A stretch of 64,000 bases of DNA from Heligmosomoides polygyrus polygyrus (lineage: Eukaryota > Nematoda > Chromadorea > Rhabditida > Heligmosomidae): positions 5,270,001 through 5,334,000 of the forward strand of contig OX377204.1 of assembly GCA_947396885.1 (NCBI GenBank), read 5' to 3'. The notes beneath the pieces are model-generated. The model saw only the letters and a program-made list of their open reading frames with translations, had not been told where the DNA came from and ran no database searches. A program made the position numbers and the translations under genes. Positions 32,181 through 43,700 of this stretch are shown piece after piece (the stretch's first letter is position 1; each line of letters begins with the position of its first letter).

Positions 32181-35112
32181 CAGGGATGGGCGGAAATTTT
32201 GAAAATTTTCCCAGAAAACAGAAAACAGAAAATCGCTTTCGTCAGAAAACAGAAATCAGAAAACAGAAAGGCCAAAAACGCCAGAAAATCAGAAAACAGA
32301 AAACAGAAAACAGAAAATTTCGAAATTATCACACCACCTAATTATTCTATTCAAAGATCCATTTTTCCAATAGCAAATGCTTTTGTATGACTAGAAATGT
32401 ATTCGAAGACCAGCGTTTTAATTTGCAAGCGCTTGTAAAAATTTATAGTACACTCCAGTGTACTGCAATCAGCAAGTTGTAAACCTTGAATGATAGATCC
32501 TAGGAATCTCGACACTTGAGGCATACAACATTACTCATAAGCTCCGTTTCACCGCTAACGCCTCAATTAAATAATGGTCTCACTAGTGAGAAGCTGGCCT
32601 TCTAGAGTGCGAACACGATGAAGGCTCAGTGATCACTGTTTGCATGTTTCAGCACAATTGCTTGAGTTTGTAGACACACTCTCGCAACATACTCTAAAGC
32701 TGTGTAGAGATTCGTTGAGTATTACTGACTTCGCCAGAATCTGTATTCCTAGTTCGTTTCGTTCCTCGGGGATACCTTTCCTTGTAAGTAGCCTAGTTTC
32801 CGCATAGCTGAAAGTTTTCAGGCCAACTTACCAATGCCGTTTACAGCACCTAGTTACTACTTAGCCGACTAAAGATGCTGTGTACTGGCTTGATATTTCA
32901 CAGAAGAACACGAGTTTGTGACTGAAGGGGCTGTCAGCACAACAGATCTTGGGTGAAGGTGCTTTCTTGAATGCGTAGACACCATATAATGAAGACCTAG
33001 CATCTACTCCTTTTCTCACATTATAATTATTTCCCCTCATATCTACATATCAGATTACATTCAAGTGAAAGACCAGCAGAACCGCATTGCTGTACAGAGG
33101 AGTGCACGAGATTAGCAACAATCGCCCGATCTGCCTGATGTACGTAGTCTATAAGGTGTTCACTCGAGTCATCCTGAATATGATCGGCAGAACGCTGAAC
33201 GAAGGAGAGCCATGCGAGCGAGCAGTGTTTCGGAGATTCAGCACCATCGACCACTTACACACCATTACGAAGCTCACCGAAGTGTATCGAGAAGCTGTCG
33301 CTGGGCCTTACGTTCATCGAGCTGAGGAGGACATTCGAATCCGTCGAAACTGAAGCTCAGGGCGTTCCTACTCTGTACATCAGAGTCCTTCTAGAGCTGT
33401 GCAGTGGATTCACGACAAAGGTCTCGTCACTCTACAACGACGTCGTTGCCAACATGAACAGAGAGGTCGATGAGAGGGCACCATATCCCTGGTTCTCTTC
33501 AGCGCCACACTCGAAAACGTCTTTCGTCGTTATTCAACGCCAATGGGAAGACATGGAAGTGAAAGACGACGGACGGCAGCTGCACCATCTAACACCGAGC
33601 GCTAGCCAGGCGGAGCAGATGCTTACTGGCTTCGACCGTGTATGTGGGAACGTTGGGCTGCAGCTGAATCTTAGAAGACGATGTTCGAGGGCGGACGAGT
33701 TTCTGATGCCTCATCCTCGCTCAACGGAACGAACATCTTCGAATGGTTCAGATACGGCATCTGGGTCGCGAAGTCAACATGACCATCTAACAAGCGCCGG
33801 AGCTGGGCAGGACGAAGCGACAAGCTTGAGGAGCTATCAAGAGTGTCGAAAGAGTTGTGGTGAAGACGAAGAACGTCCGGCTCCGTGCCCACCTATTCGA
33901 CTCCACTGTTCTTCCTTCCCTAACATACGCATCAGAGACCTTGGTTCTACGAAAGCAGGATGAAGATGCGATCAGTATCGCGCAGCGTGGAATCGAGAGG
34001 ACAATGCTCGGAGTGACACGACTCACGCAAGTGAGAGAAGGCCTCGAGACTTCCAAGCCTCGCCGTCGTTCGAAGATCAGAGACACTGTTGCATGGACCA
34101 AGTCGTCGAAAATTAGGTGGGCCTCGTAACGCGCTTCGCAGACACCCGCTGGACGAGAGCCGTTACCAACTGGATTCCACGGGATGTCAAGAGAACACCA
34201 AGACGCCCACCAACGCGTTGGTCGGACTTCTTCGTGAAAGCCCTGAACGACCGATATGACGCTTTTCGTCTCTCTCGCGCGAAAAGGATCCATTGAAGCA
34301 CCCTGGCACGCGGCATGGACGTATGGAGACGCTGCTGGTGTCCACTTAAACAACTCGATGATCAATGGGACGACAGATGATATACGTGATAAATGCGAAA
34401 TTTCGTGTATCAGTACTGTATCACTACAGCAGTGAAATCGAAGGCAATTAAAACTCTTCTGTCTCTTACTAATTTGTGACACCAAAAACTGAGCAATCTT
34501 CAGAGTAAGAAAGGGAGCTTCGACTAAGACCCTGCAGAAAGCGATATTGGGGATGACCGGCCAACAATGTTCAATTTTTAAACCGGAGGTGGAGAATAAT
34601 CCTACCCACAGTAACTCTAGGTCAAGTGGTTAGTTAATACATAATTTAACGCCCCTCAGAATACTAGTTTTATATTTTTAATATAAAATTTTTAGTGATC
34701 ATAAATGGTCCAATCTACTGTTAATATCGAAAAGAATACGAAGCCAAATTATGAAGGTCGACAAATGTCCTATGAAGGAACTCCTTGCCAGCACCACTTA
34801 AACAATCAATCAAGCAAACAAAGCGGCATAGTTCATGAGTATATGGAGCAATTACTACATGGGCACATCGAAAAACGCCACATGCTAGCCATTTAAGATA
34901 CTCTAGAAACACTATTTTGGAATGAAGCTCACTGTTCTGTGATACTTCTTGGATTCTTCTCATTGGATTCCTATGATAAATTTTGTTAGCAACTCTATTT
35001 TCTGTTTTCTGGCCATTTTTGGTCATTTTCCCAGAAAACAGAAAACAGAAAAAATTTGCCCAAAATGGCCAGAAAATCAGAAAACAGAAAACAGAAATTC
35101 CGCCCATCTCTG
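32181..35112. mobile_element. hAT-like element (2.9 kb) inserted in the maT transposon
   Basis: Target duplication CGTGGGAT (8 bp) at 32173-32180 and 35113-35120. Termini CAGGGATGGGCGGAA and, complemented at the right, CAGAGATGGGCGGAA. Eight-bp duplications and CAGGG termini are typical of hAT. Subterminal arrays of AGAAAACAG units occur at both ends (32215-32320; 34998-35095). No transposase of its own is recognisable; the centre carries an RTE-2 LINE copy. A second end of the same family is at 16460-16716. Confidence 0.82.
33060..34390 (+). pseudogene. Decayed RTE-clade LINE (RTE-2), 5' truncated
   Basis: Reverse transcriptase remnants in order: NRPICLMYVVYKVFTRVILN near 33120, FSTIDHLHTITKLTEVYREA near 33237, then degraded palm sequence. 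The thumb and C-terminal region is VRLRAHLFDSTVLPSLTYAS near 33880 and TQVREGLETSKPRRRSKIRD near 34027, ending near TGGGACGACAGATGATA. Multiple frameshifts and stops, and the active-site YADD is not intact. The endonuclease domain is missing. It differs in sequence from the intact LINE at 40638, so two RTE lineages are present. Confidence 0.82.
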
Positions 35113-35337
35113 CGTGGGATGAGCTCAACGCCCCTTACTTGCGTGCCGACGTCGATGCTTTTCCGAAGCGCCTCAAAGTCTGTATCGACGCCGATGGAGA
35201 TATCTTCGAATCTGAATGTTGCGTATAGTTTACAATAAACTGATAAACATTATCTCATCGTTGGTTTCTCGAAAGTACCGCATTTTCTCTCTCGGCGAAT
35301 TGAATACCTTGTCGCCATAATTTTGGCGCACCTTGTA

Positions 35338-36061
35338 TATTGTAATTATTGTAATGTAATCAATGTAATTAGACGACTACATGACCATTTTCCTAACGTC
35401 GTAATCTGTGATTCAAGATGAATCCTATCTTATTACATACACAGTGTATACAGAAGAGCTAATCTACCTGTTCATCGCTATATCCCTGTCTGCGTGTGTC
35501 TGTTTGTCTGCCTGTCTGTTCGTTTGTTTGCATGTCTGTGTGTCTGAATGTCTGTCCATCCGGTTTCCAGAATGGCAAGATGCCTGAATCTCATCATATC
35601 GACCAGCCTCGTTGTTCGTTCCTCAGTGCTATTTTTTCATCGTGGGAACAACGTTCATTATCGATCGCTTTAATCGATTTTTGCCGAGAAATGACCTCTT
35701 GAAGTGGGAACAGCGTGATTACCTTAGCCTGCGAACAAAAATTACAACTAGTGAAAACTCGAAGAACCATGCGTTATCGATCAGTTTTATCGATTTTTGA
35801 CTGGGATTGACATTCCGAGGCTGGAATCATTCGAATGTGTCGGTAAAAAGGCCGTACAATAGTTAGGCAATGTCAGGTATCGCCATTCATTGTAGTGAAC
35901 TCTTAGCTGGTTGAAATTACATTGAATTACGTAAATAACTCATCTTTTCTCATTTCACCAATCATCATCACACAGAAGACAAGGCGTAATTTCGTTGCCG
36001 AATTTCGCCGAAATTTACGTCGTATACTGCAGTGAATCTGTCAAGATCATAGCTCTTTCAG
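35338..36061. other. Intron with low-complexity TGTCTG stretch
   Basis: 35485-35565 is rich in TGTCTG/TGTTTG. Below it lies a pair of short similar segments (ATCGATCGCTTTAATCGATTTTTG near 35659 and ATCGATCAGTTTTATCGATTTTTG near 35776). No exon is supported until 36062. Confidence 0.5.
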
Positions 36062-36167
36062 CTCTCAATGGACTTGGCACGTCTAGAGCGAGACAAGCAA
36101 CAACTCGAAATTGAGGCACAACTTCAACGGCAGAAATCGGAAGCTGAGCTGGCGAGCCGAGTGGCTG
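36062..36167 (+). CDS. Exon of large-intron coiled-coil gene (coiled coil)
   Basis: Acceptor ATAGCTCTTTCAG, donor GGCTG|GTACCG. Joined in phase 0 to the 30314 exon it continues RQTIRK|LSMDLARLERDKQQLEIEA and QLQRQKSEAELASRVA, a strongly heptad-like, charged helix. It ends in phase 1. The following exon must begin with two codon bases; 36279 is one candidate. The only open frame of the 38617 exon is phase 0, so at least one exon lies between. Confidence 0.72.
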
Positions 36168-36278
36168 GTACCGACAAGAGATTGTTCTTCTCATTTCTCT
36201 TTCGCCAAGTCTTGAACAATCCCAGGCTCCATTGCTCTTTTAGCCTGCCGTCATCTCTTTCATTAAAAAGCGTCCCAG

Positions 36279-36315
36279 CTGCAGTGCAGGCATCGGAAAA
36301 ATCTATTTTGATGAC
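36279..36315 (+). CDS. Candidate small exon of the coiled-coil gene
   Basis: After acceptor AAAAAGCGTCCCAG. With the G left from the previous exon it reads AAVQASEKSILM and keeps phase. It ends at a GTATTT donor-like site in phase 2. Plausible but short; needs transcript evidence. Confidence 0.25.
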
Positions 36316-36411
36316 GTATTTCCACCTATTCCTTGGTTCTCATTTGGACGCGTCTCAAGTGCGTTGGTGTTTGAGTTCGAGGTCGGTTGGACTAACTTAG
36401 TGGGTGTTTTC

Positions 36412-36760
36412 AGGACCCGGATTCCTGAACACGGTCGGAGGTAAATCCTACCAATCCTATTTACCTCGACGGCTACTTACCCGCCACTTTTTGGGAGCTT
36501 ACTCCTGTTTCTGATTCATGACAGCCAAAGCAAGGGTTTTGCTCCGCTGCCAGGGAAAGATTGCATTGGGTCATAAATTAGCCGCGGAGCAATACCCTAG
36601 CTGTAGACCTAAATGTTCCCCGACGCGCTGGCGACGTCGCATTTACGTCGAAACTTACCTCCGGTTTTCCCCGCCGCGCGTTCATGAATCGCGCGTAGTG
36701 AGGTTGGCGGTAGGTTTTGCACTTACATAAAGGTAAGTCGTCCATGAATCCGGGCCAGGC
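36412..36760. mobile_element. MITE, family 1, copy with GATTCATGAAC-type ends
   Basis: Left end GGACCCGGATTCCTGAACA, right end (complement) GGCCCGGATTCATGGACGAC. Contains the shared internal strings ACTTACCCGCCACTT and CGAAACTTACCTCCGG also found in the adjacent copy. No coding capacity. Confidence 0.75.
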
Positions 36761-36784
36761 CTTTCGAGAATCTGCCCATACCAC

Positions 36785-37195
36785 CTCAGGGGCTGGATTC
36801 ATGAACGCTGCCGGAAGTGAATCCTACCCCAGTATACCTGGACAACCACTTACCCGCCACTTCCCCTGAACTTACCCCTGTTTCCGATTCATGACGTCCA
36901 AAGCAAATGTTTTACTTCAGTGCCAATTTCTGACCCAATGCATCCCTCCGCTGGCCCGCTTCCAGCTCTGAGGTAGGGAAGGGCCAGCGGAGGCATGCAT
37001 TGGGTCAGAAATTGACAGTGGAGCAAAACCCTCGCCTTGAAGGGAAATGTTTCCCTGCGCGCTGACAAGGTAGCATTTACCTCGACACTTACCTCGGGTT
37101 TTCCCTGCCACGCGTTGATGGATCGCGCGTAAGTGGGGAGTGGGGGTAAATCTTGCACTTACCCGCAGTAAGTCGTTCATGAATCCGACCCTAGC
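36785..37195. mobile_element. MITE, family 1, adjacent copy with internal hairpin
   Basis: Ends GGGGCTGGATTCATGAACG and (complement) AGGGTCGGATTCATGAACG. It lies 25 bp from the previous copy in the same orientation. Internally it carries 33-base inverted arms (36925-36957 and 36981-37013, one mismatch) that the neighbouring copy has only on one side. Confidence 0.8.
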
Positions 37196-37199
37196 TGGA

Positions 37200-37715
37200 G
37201 TGCCTTCTCCATAGTTTCATTTGGATTTAGATTCGTTTTTCTCCTACACTTCCACTTCTGCTTCGCATTTTTTCTATCCAGATCCATCCGTAAGCCTCCG
37301 AACACCTAAATTTCATCAGCGACTAACTGTCTGTCGCTCCTGCGTTTTACCCACGGCCCTGTGATTCTTCAGGAGGAGAAGGAGAGAAAGGAGGGCAGAA
37401 CTACTGCTGTTCTATGGCACCACCCTTTAAGAGGCACCTACGAGTGTAGAGGATTCCATTGGAGTCGCTGCACCTGAGCCAGGCTGCGCTTCTTCGCCCC
37501 TAACAGTCTGGTTCACACTTCCTTGCCCGGGTAAACGCTTCCGAGGTACCTCTACCTCCTTAATGGCTCCATGTGTTTTCACTGTTAGATCCACTTTTCG
37601 GAGCTGACGAACTTAGTACTCTTAAGATTCAACTCCAGTGCGTTCTCTGAGAGAGTTCCCTGCCACACCTTCATACATCCTTTCAGAGTAGTGCGCATAC
37701 TGAAGTATTTTTAAA
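37200..37715. other. Intron, no recognisable feature
   Basis: No exon with both splice sites or repeat identified between the MITE pair and the SINE at 37731. Confidence 0.4.
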
Positions 37716-37717
37716 GG

Positions 37718-38018
37718 TTATGAGGTAGTTGGGCGCGTATAGCGTGGTCGGTGGAGGCGCCTGCTGTCGTGTGCACCCGATACCAGGTTCCTGGTTCGGA
37801 TTTCCCGCCTAGGCTAACCAAGCCTTCCATCGGTGGATTGGGACAAGACTTGTCGGGGAAGGATATGCGCTGACTTGTTCATCGGCTGGCTACCGCAAGT
37901 CATTGTATGGTCAAATACGCATTCAAGTTGCCTCCATGACATCCCGTAGAAGTAGAATGCGTGGCTCATCCCAAAAAGAGATTAAGTAATGCCGTCCTTT
38001 ATCCTTTATGAGGTAGTT
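37718..38018 (+). mobile_element. tRNA-derived SINE with perfect 13-bp TSD
   Basis: Element 37731-38005. TTATGAGGTAGTT at 37718-37730 and 38006-38018. It has a 16-bp deletion in the body (CCATC|GGTGGATTGG near 37829), so a slightly shortened SINE was the source or was trimmed later. Confidence 0.95.
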
Positions 38019-38187
38019 CTGAATCAAAGACAGATTCGGCGCAGTGTAAGTTGCTTTAATCTCGCAGGCCGTCAAGTGCACCCGGATTTTTTCACGTGCA
38101 TGTGAAGCGATTCTTTCTCTACGCACTCGAAGAATTGCAGCCAGATGCGTGTAAGAGATACGAAACGGTGAAGCGACCTTAAACGTG

Positions 38188-38290
38188 TCACCGCAAGCTT
38201 TTTTATTGACCAACTACGCATTCAATCTGTTACGGTACCCCGTGGAAGTGAAATGCATGGCGCAGTCCAAGCGACGTATTCCTGACGTCG
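38188..38290 (+). mobile_element. SINE 3' body fragment
   Basis: CACCGCAAGC, ACTACGCATTCAATCTG, CCCCGTGGAAGTGAAATGCATGG match the distal body. It sits 180 bp from the complete copy at 37731. Confidence 0.65.
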
Positions 38291-38616
38291 ATCTCTATAA
38301 TTTTATCTCACATCATGACCAGCTTTTCAGATGCGATCACTCACCTTCGATGCAGCAGTGCAGAGCCAGAAAGTAAATCCGCCATGGAAAAATCGGTACG
38401 CTCCAACCTGCTTTTAAAACAAGGAATTATTACGTTGTTCCTCTATTCCACTTGCAAGTTCGAACTTTGAGGAACGATTTCAGCTAGTCAGAAGCGATCT
38501 AATCTTCTTCAGTGATAGACACGTGAGACTAATGAGTATTCTAAGTTGGCCGTCATAGCTTGTTCTAACCACTGATGAACCGTCATGGCACTGATGACAG
38601 CAGGCGATGATTCCAG

Positions 38617-38778
38617 AAGCGCTCGCCTGTGATGGGGACGCCGACGAAGTTTGACCCAGCGGCCATCAAGCTGGAATGCGAGCGGATGATGGCAGTGCTG
38701 CGTCAGGAGCGGTCCAGCGAAGAGGAGCTCGCCGATGCCAGCGAAGTGGACCGGGAGATCGAACGGCTCAAACGCGAG
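38617..38778 (+). CDS. Exon of large-intron coiled-coil gene
   Basis: Acceptor GGCGATGATTCCAG, donor GAG|GTTTGG. 54 codons, phase 0/0. KRSPVMGTPTKFDPAAIKLE, CERMMAVLRQERSSEEELAD, ASEVDREIERLKRE. Begins with SP and TP sites and turns into coiled coil. The next located plus-strand exon (62654) continues the heptads (KRE|VSAKKDSVMRAEQQ), implying an intron of about 23.9 kb. GC content and codon use are clearly higher than the flanks. Function unknown. Confidence 0.72.
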
Positions 38779-38789
38779 GTTTGGCACAA

Positions 38790-39525
38790 CTTTTAGCGTA
38801 GTTCATTTTTTCCGTCCGATCTCTACAAAGCCTTCGTTATTTCTCTGTCCCAACTTTTGACCTTTGTTTTTATTGCTTTTTCACCTTAATTAGTCCTGTT
38901 TTGGCTGGTAGCACATCTCTTTCATTCCAACCGAATTCTGAGGAATTGCATCCAATGATGCAGGCCGCGTATCCAAAACCATCGCGAGGATAAGTCAGTC
39001 GGCGGCCTTCCAGGCAGCCTCTCACAAGTTCCCAGTCATTTGACCATTTTTTAATAAAATGAATAGTGTCTTGTATTTCACTTGAAGCGCATTTTTGTCG
39101 AATTTCTTAGAAATTTTAGCGTGGTCAGCATACAGTACCGGACATACCGCTGCGTCCAACAAGCTCAAGCGGCGCCAAAGATGAGAAACGGCGCAAAAGG
39201 ACGCCGGAAAGCGCCGTTTTCCGCTCGCCACGCGTCGCGCCGGAAGCAAATCGCTTTAGGGCGACTAGCATCCAGCGCGACGCTTTAGGGCGTCCTCAAC
39301 TTCTGGACGTCAGGCTGATGGAAGGAGCCTACCCACGCGCTTGAACGAGCACGGCCTACTGTTTGGAGCTAACTGCCGGCATGGCGTGCTGTGAACAATG
39401 CATACAGGCCCGACAGAATCAATCGAGTGGGCGAGATGGTGCTTTAACAGAAATTCCTAGCCTTCCTACTCAGGAATTGCTCCTATCACATTTGGTTTTT
39501 GAAACAAACGCAGTGGTCTCAAAAG
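38790..39525. other. Start of giant intron, no clear feature
   Basis: A GC-rich patch at 39130-39300 has open frames on both strands but no splice signals or motif. Confidence 0.4.
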
Positions 39526-39529
39526 AGCA

Positions 39530-39854
39530 CACCAAAAACAATAAGATAAGATAAAGATAAAGGACGGCGTTACTCAATCCCTTCTGGGATGCGCCAGCGC
39601 ATTCTACTTCTACGGGATGTCGTGGAGACGACATGAATGCGTATTTGGCCATACAATGGCTTGCGGTGGCCAGCCGATGAACAAGTTAGCGCTTTATCCT
39701 TCCCAGGCAAGTCTGGTACCAATTCACCGACCCCGGAGGGATGGAAGGCTTGGTTGGCCTGGGCGGGAACTCCGAACCAGGAACCTGGTATCGGGTGCAC
39801 GCGACAGTCGCGCCTCCTCCGACTGCGCTACACGCGCCCTCACCAAAAACAATA
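39530..39854 (-). mobile_element. Full-length tRNA-derived SINE with 14-bp TSD
   Basis: Element about 39548-39840. CACCAAAAACAATA at 39530-39543 and 39841-39854, identical. Among the best-preserved copies; same subfamily variants as 3133 and 53018. Confidence 0.96.
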
Positions 39855-40637
39855 GTGGTCACAAAATTGCTCCCCGAGGCACTGCACATTGTGAACTCGG
39901 AGCAATCGGCTCTGCTCAGACTTCAAATATTCTGCTTGAGAGGCTATTTCTGGTCCAGTCGTAGCATATGTAGATTCTAGCTGCGTTGATATAGAATAGC
40001 GAGTTTCCTAGCGGGACTTCGACAAAAGTCTTAGAGTCGAAAAGGCTACATTCGATGGGTCTTTAACGTGCAATAGATTTTGCCCAATCGCTGCAAGTAC
40101 AAAACAAGGCAGTCTCCATGAGGGTCCTTCCAAAACATCCGAACTGCTCTTGGAAGTGATGCTGCGCTACATATACACTCTCAACTCTAACAAGAGCACC
40201 ACATAAAGCAGCAGAAACTACGGCGGGAATGGTTTTCCGTTGTTCTCCCAATCAGTAGATTTCCTAGGCGACTTGAAACTCGTTTCGTGGCTGAGCGACT
40301 TTCTCACTGGAGGACGTGGTGATGGCAGTGATAAATGTCAGCGATAATGAGCCATGCAGAAGTTTCTCAAAGGAAACGGGTTTGAATTGGAGAGCAAAAA
40401 CACTTATTGAAGTGATGTGTGTCGTCTGGACCTCCGCTTCCGTGAGAACAGCGCAGCTTTGCAAGGCTTCATTTCAATGCTATCTCTCTGCACCTCTCTT
40501 CTGTATTGTCAGGACGTCTTTTATATCAGTGTATTACTTCGAACTATAGCCATTCTTTTGCAAATGAGACAAATTCAGCAAATTTCTTAATCTCTTTATA
40601 ACTCAGTTAAAACTCAACGGTGCTGAGGTTCGTCATT

Positions 40638-40710
40638 GGTGGCGATGTCCGTTCCTCCACGTGGTGCCACTGGAAACTGTTCGCTATGCGAGCTAAGCTA
40701 AGCACGGACA
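40638..40710 (+). ncRNA. HDV-like self-cleaving ribozyme at LINE 5' end
   Basis: The fold begins exactly at the first base after the target duplication. P1: 40638-40644 (GGUGGCG) pairs with 40665-40671 (UGCCACU). P2: 40646-40652 (UGUCCGU) pairs with 40704-40710 (ACGGACA), seven Watson-Crick pairs. P3 is short: CC 40654-40655 with GG 40663-40664. Its loop UCCACGU resembles the HDV UCCUCG loop, and GG at 40672-40673 directly after P1 can form P1.1 with the loop cytosines. P4: GUUCGC 40679-40684 with GCGAGC 40688-40693. J4/2 contains CUAAG, as in known HDV-like ribozymes, placing a candidate catalytic C there. HDV-like ribozymes are known at the 5' ends of RTE and R2 LINEs, where they release the element's RNA 5' end. 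The short P3 is the weakest point. Confidence 0.8.
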
Positions 40711-40749
40711 CTCGATTGCAGGCGACAGGCCCTTGTGACAGGCCGGCCT

Positions 40750-43700
40750 ATGGAGATCCCATGTCACATCACATGGTTGATGGCGTTAACTGTTTGTCGA
40801 GATAATGCTACGGCGTCCGCGGGAGCCGACGCGCACTCGCAAAGCCCGGCGAGTGTGAGAAGTATGCGAGGGTCCCTGATGCGAGGACGGCATCGGGGGG
40901 CAACTGAGCAAGTCCAAAAGTCCCGTAACGTAAGCAGGACCCGCGTTGCTACGCTGAATGTGGGTACGTTGACGGGCCGGCCGTGCGAGTTGGTAGAAGC
41001 ACTGGAGCGAAGACGAATCGACTTATGTGCGGTACAGGAGACGAGGTGGTCCTGTTGCAAGTCGAGGGACATAGGCCGAGGCTTTAAGGCCATTCTGTGC
41101 GGCAGTCCCAGGACCACCAGCGGTGTTGGTGTGGTCGTCTCCGAACGTTTCCGAGATGCGATTGCAAGCGTGGAACGTTTCAGTGACCGCTTGATGAAGG
41201 TCGTTGTTGCTGCTGAACAGCGTATGTATCATTTCTTCTCTGCATACGCTCCGCAGACAGGCTGCTCCGAGCGAGCGAAGGACGAGTTTTGGACCCTGCT
41301 TGATGAGAAGACAGCAGAGGTGCCGCCAGAAGACGCTGTCGTTGTCGCAGGTGATCTCAACGGCCACGTTGGGACTGCGAAAGATGGTTACAGCTGTCAT
41401 GGCGGTTTCGGTTATGGAGCACGTAACGCTGATGGTGAGCGAATTCTTGAGTATGCGGACTCGCATAATCTCACCATCGCGAACACAATGTTTCGAAAGC
41501 GTGACTCCCATCTCGTGTCTTTCTATAGCGGGAATACCAAGACACAGATCGACTTTATCCTTATCAAGCATCGCGATCGAAGGCTGGTCACAGATGCGAA
41601 GGTTGTGCCATACGAGACTGTCGCCACGCAGCACCGTCCGCTGATCTGCACACTTAAGATCGCCCCTCCGAGGCTGAGGCAGGTCGAGCGATGCGGACCA
41701 TCAAGGATCAAGTGGTGGCGGATGAAAGAGAAGGACGCAGCTGTTGTTGCTCGTATTCGGTTGCCGACGGTTACCAATGTTGAGGAGACATGGAAACGTG
41801 CAACCGATTCGATACTACAAGCTGCACGTTCCGAACTGGGCATGACGAAGCCTGGACGGCGTAAGATTGAGAAGCAGACTTGGCTGTGGACTGACGATGT
41901 CAAGGAAAAAGTCAAAGAGAAGAAGAGACTATATCACGCTTTTCTCAGCGACAAGACAGCCGACAATTGGCGTATGTACCAAGAAGCGAAGAGGGCGGCT
42001 AAGAAGGCTGTTGCCGTTGCAAAAGCTTCTCATTATGAGTATGTCAACGAGAAACTCGAGACGCGCGATGGTGAACGACAACTTTATCGGCTTGCCAAAG
42101 CACGCCATCGCCAGAGCGAGGACATCGAAAAGTTCTTTGGCATCAACGATGAGAATGGCCATCTGCTGATGAACCGCAAAAGGGCTATGGAACGATGGCA
42201 TGACTACTTCGAGAGAATTTCAACAGTAGAGTTTGCCCATCCGCCTATCCCTTGCGTCCCTCCTACGCACGGTCCTGTGCAGAAAATCACTGTGGAGGAG
42301 ACGGAAGCGGCTTTGAAGAAGATGAAGCCAGGCAAAGCAACGGGCCCTGACGACATAGCGGCCGAACTATGGAACTCGAGGTGCTGGAATCCTGCTGAAT
42401 GGCTAACGAAGTTTTTCAACCAGGTTGTTGCGGAGAAGAAGGTTCCTGGTAGTTGGCAGCAAAGCACGACGATCCCGATCTGGAAGAAGAAGGGCAGTCC
42501 CGCGGACTGCACAAGTTACCGTCCAATCCGATTGCTCTCGCACAGTATGAAAATATTTGAGCGAATTGTGGATGGACGTATTCGCGAGATCGTCCGGCTT
42601 TCCACCAACCAGTGTGGCTTCGTAGCCGGCTGTGGCACCATCGACGCCATTCATGCTGTTCGTCTTCTTGTGGAAAGACATCGCGAGAAACAAAAACCGC
42701 TGCATCTTGCTTTCCTCGACCTGGAGAAAGCATTTGATCGTGTACCGCGTGAGGTCATATGGTATGCCTTACGACAGCACGGTGTCCCTGAAGAACTGAT
42801 CGAGTGGGTGCGCATTCTTTACTCTTGTCCTAAGAGTCAAGTGCGAGCGCCGGCCGGCACATCCACGGAGTTTCCAATCTGCGTCGGTGTTCACCAAGGT
42901 TCCGCGCTTTCCCCACTTCTTTTCATTGTCGTAATGGATGCCATTTCGCGAGACCTTCAGAAGCCTGCTCCTTGGACGCTGCTCTATGCAGATGACGTAA
43001 TGCTTGCGAGTGAAGACAAGGCCGAACTTGAGCGACAAGTGCAAGCTTGGTGTGACCGCTTGGCGGCGTTCGGGCTCAAGCTAAACGTCCAAAAATCTGA
43101 GTACTTGACGACAGACGTAAACGAGACTGGGTCCATTGAGATCAATGGCACTGCGCTCGTACGAGCGACACATTTCAAGTACCTTGGATCTGCAATTGCG
43201 TCTGATGGTAGTCTGACGTGCGAGGTGAACTCACGCGTGAGCGCAGCGTGGTCCAAATGGCGCTCAATGACAGGCGTTCTGTGCGACAGAAAGATACCGG
43301 AGCGCTTAAAATCAAAGATCTACAGAACCGTCGTCCGACCAGTAGCGATGTACGGTGCTGAGTGCTGGCCTGCAACGAAGGAAGTTGAGAGCCGCCTCAG
43401 CGTGATGGAGACGAAAATGCTGCGCTGGACGGCTGGTGTCACGCGTTTGGATCATGTTCGCAATGTCTCCGTACGTCAAAGGTTTGGCGTCGCTCCAATT
43501 GCTGACAAGCTACGTGAAGCTCGCCTACGGTGGTATGGCCATGTTCTTCGTGCGGACGGCGACACCGTTCGGAAGATTGGCCTCAACATAGATGTGCCCG
43601 GAAAACGGCCTAAAGGACGACCTAGGCAACGCTGGCTTGATACGTTGCACGTGGACTTAAAGGAAGCTGGTATCCACCCCGATGTATCCACCCCGATCAA

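Larger units (their letters stand above)
31471..35335 (+). mobile_element. maT/Tc1-like transposon, deleted and interrupted
   Basis: Inverted termini CAGGGTGCGCCAAAATTATGGCGAC (31471-31495) and complement (35311-35335; 24 of 25 match) flanked by TA. The transposase remnant has HTH sequence (REPAHSVRRLSGKMEIKETS then RRIFRKLGLKAYKKTHVHPP), no catalytic middle, then NSPDLNPMDYTVWPSLEAKA (third Asp of a DD37D-type enzyme). The C-terminal end AWDELNAPYLRADVDAFPKR resumes at 35112 after the hAT-like insertion. Without the insertion the element is about 0.92 kb, so it was already a deleted derivative. It lies in the 5.4-kb intron between 30664 and 36062. Confidence 0.88.
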
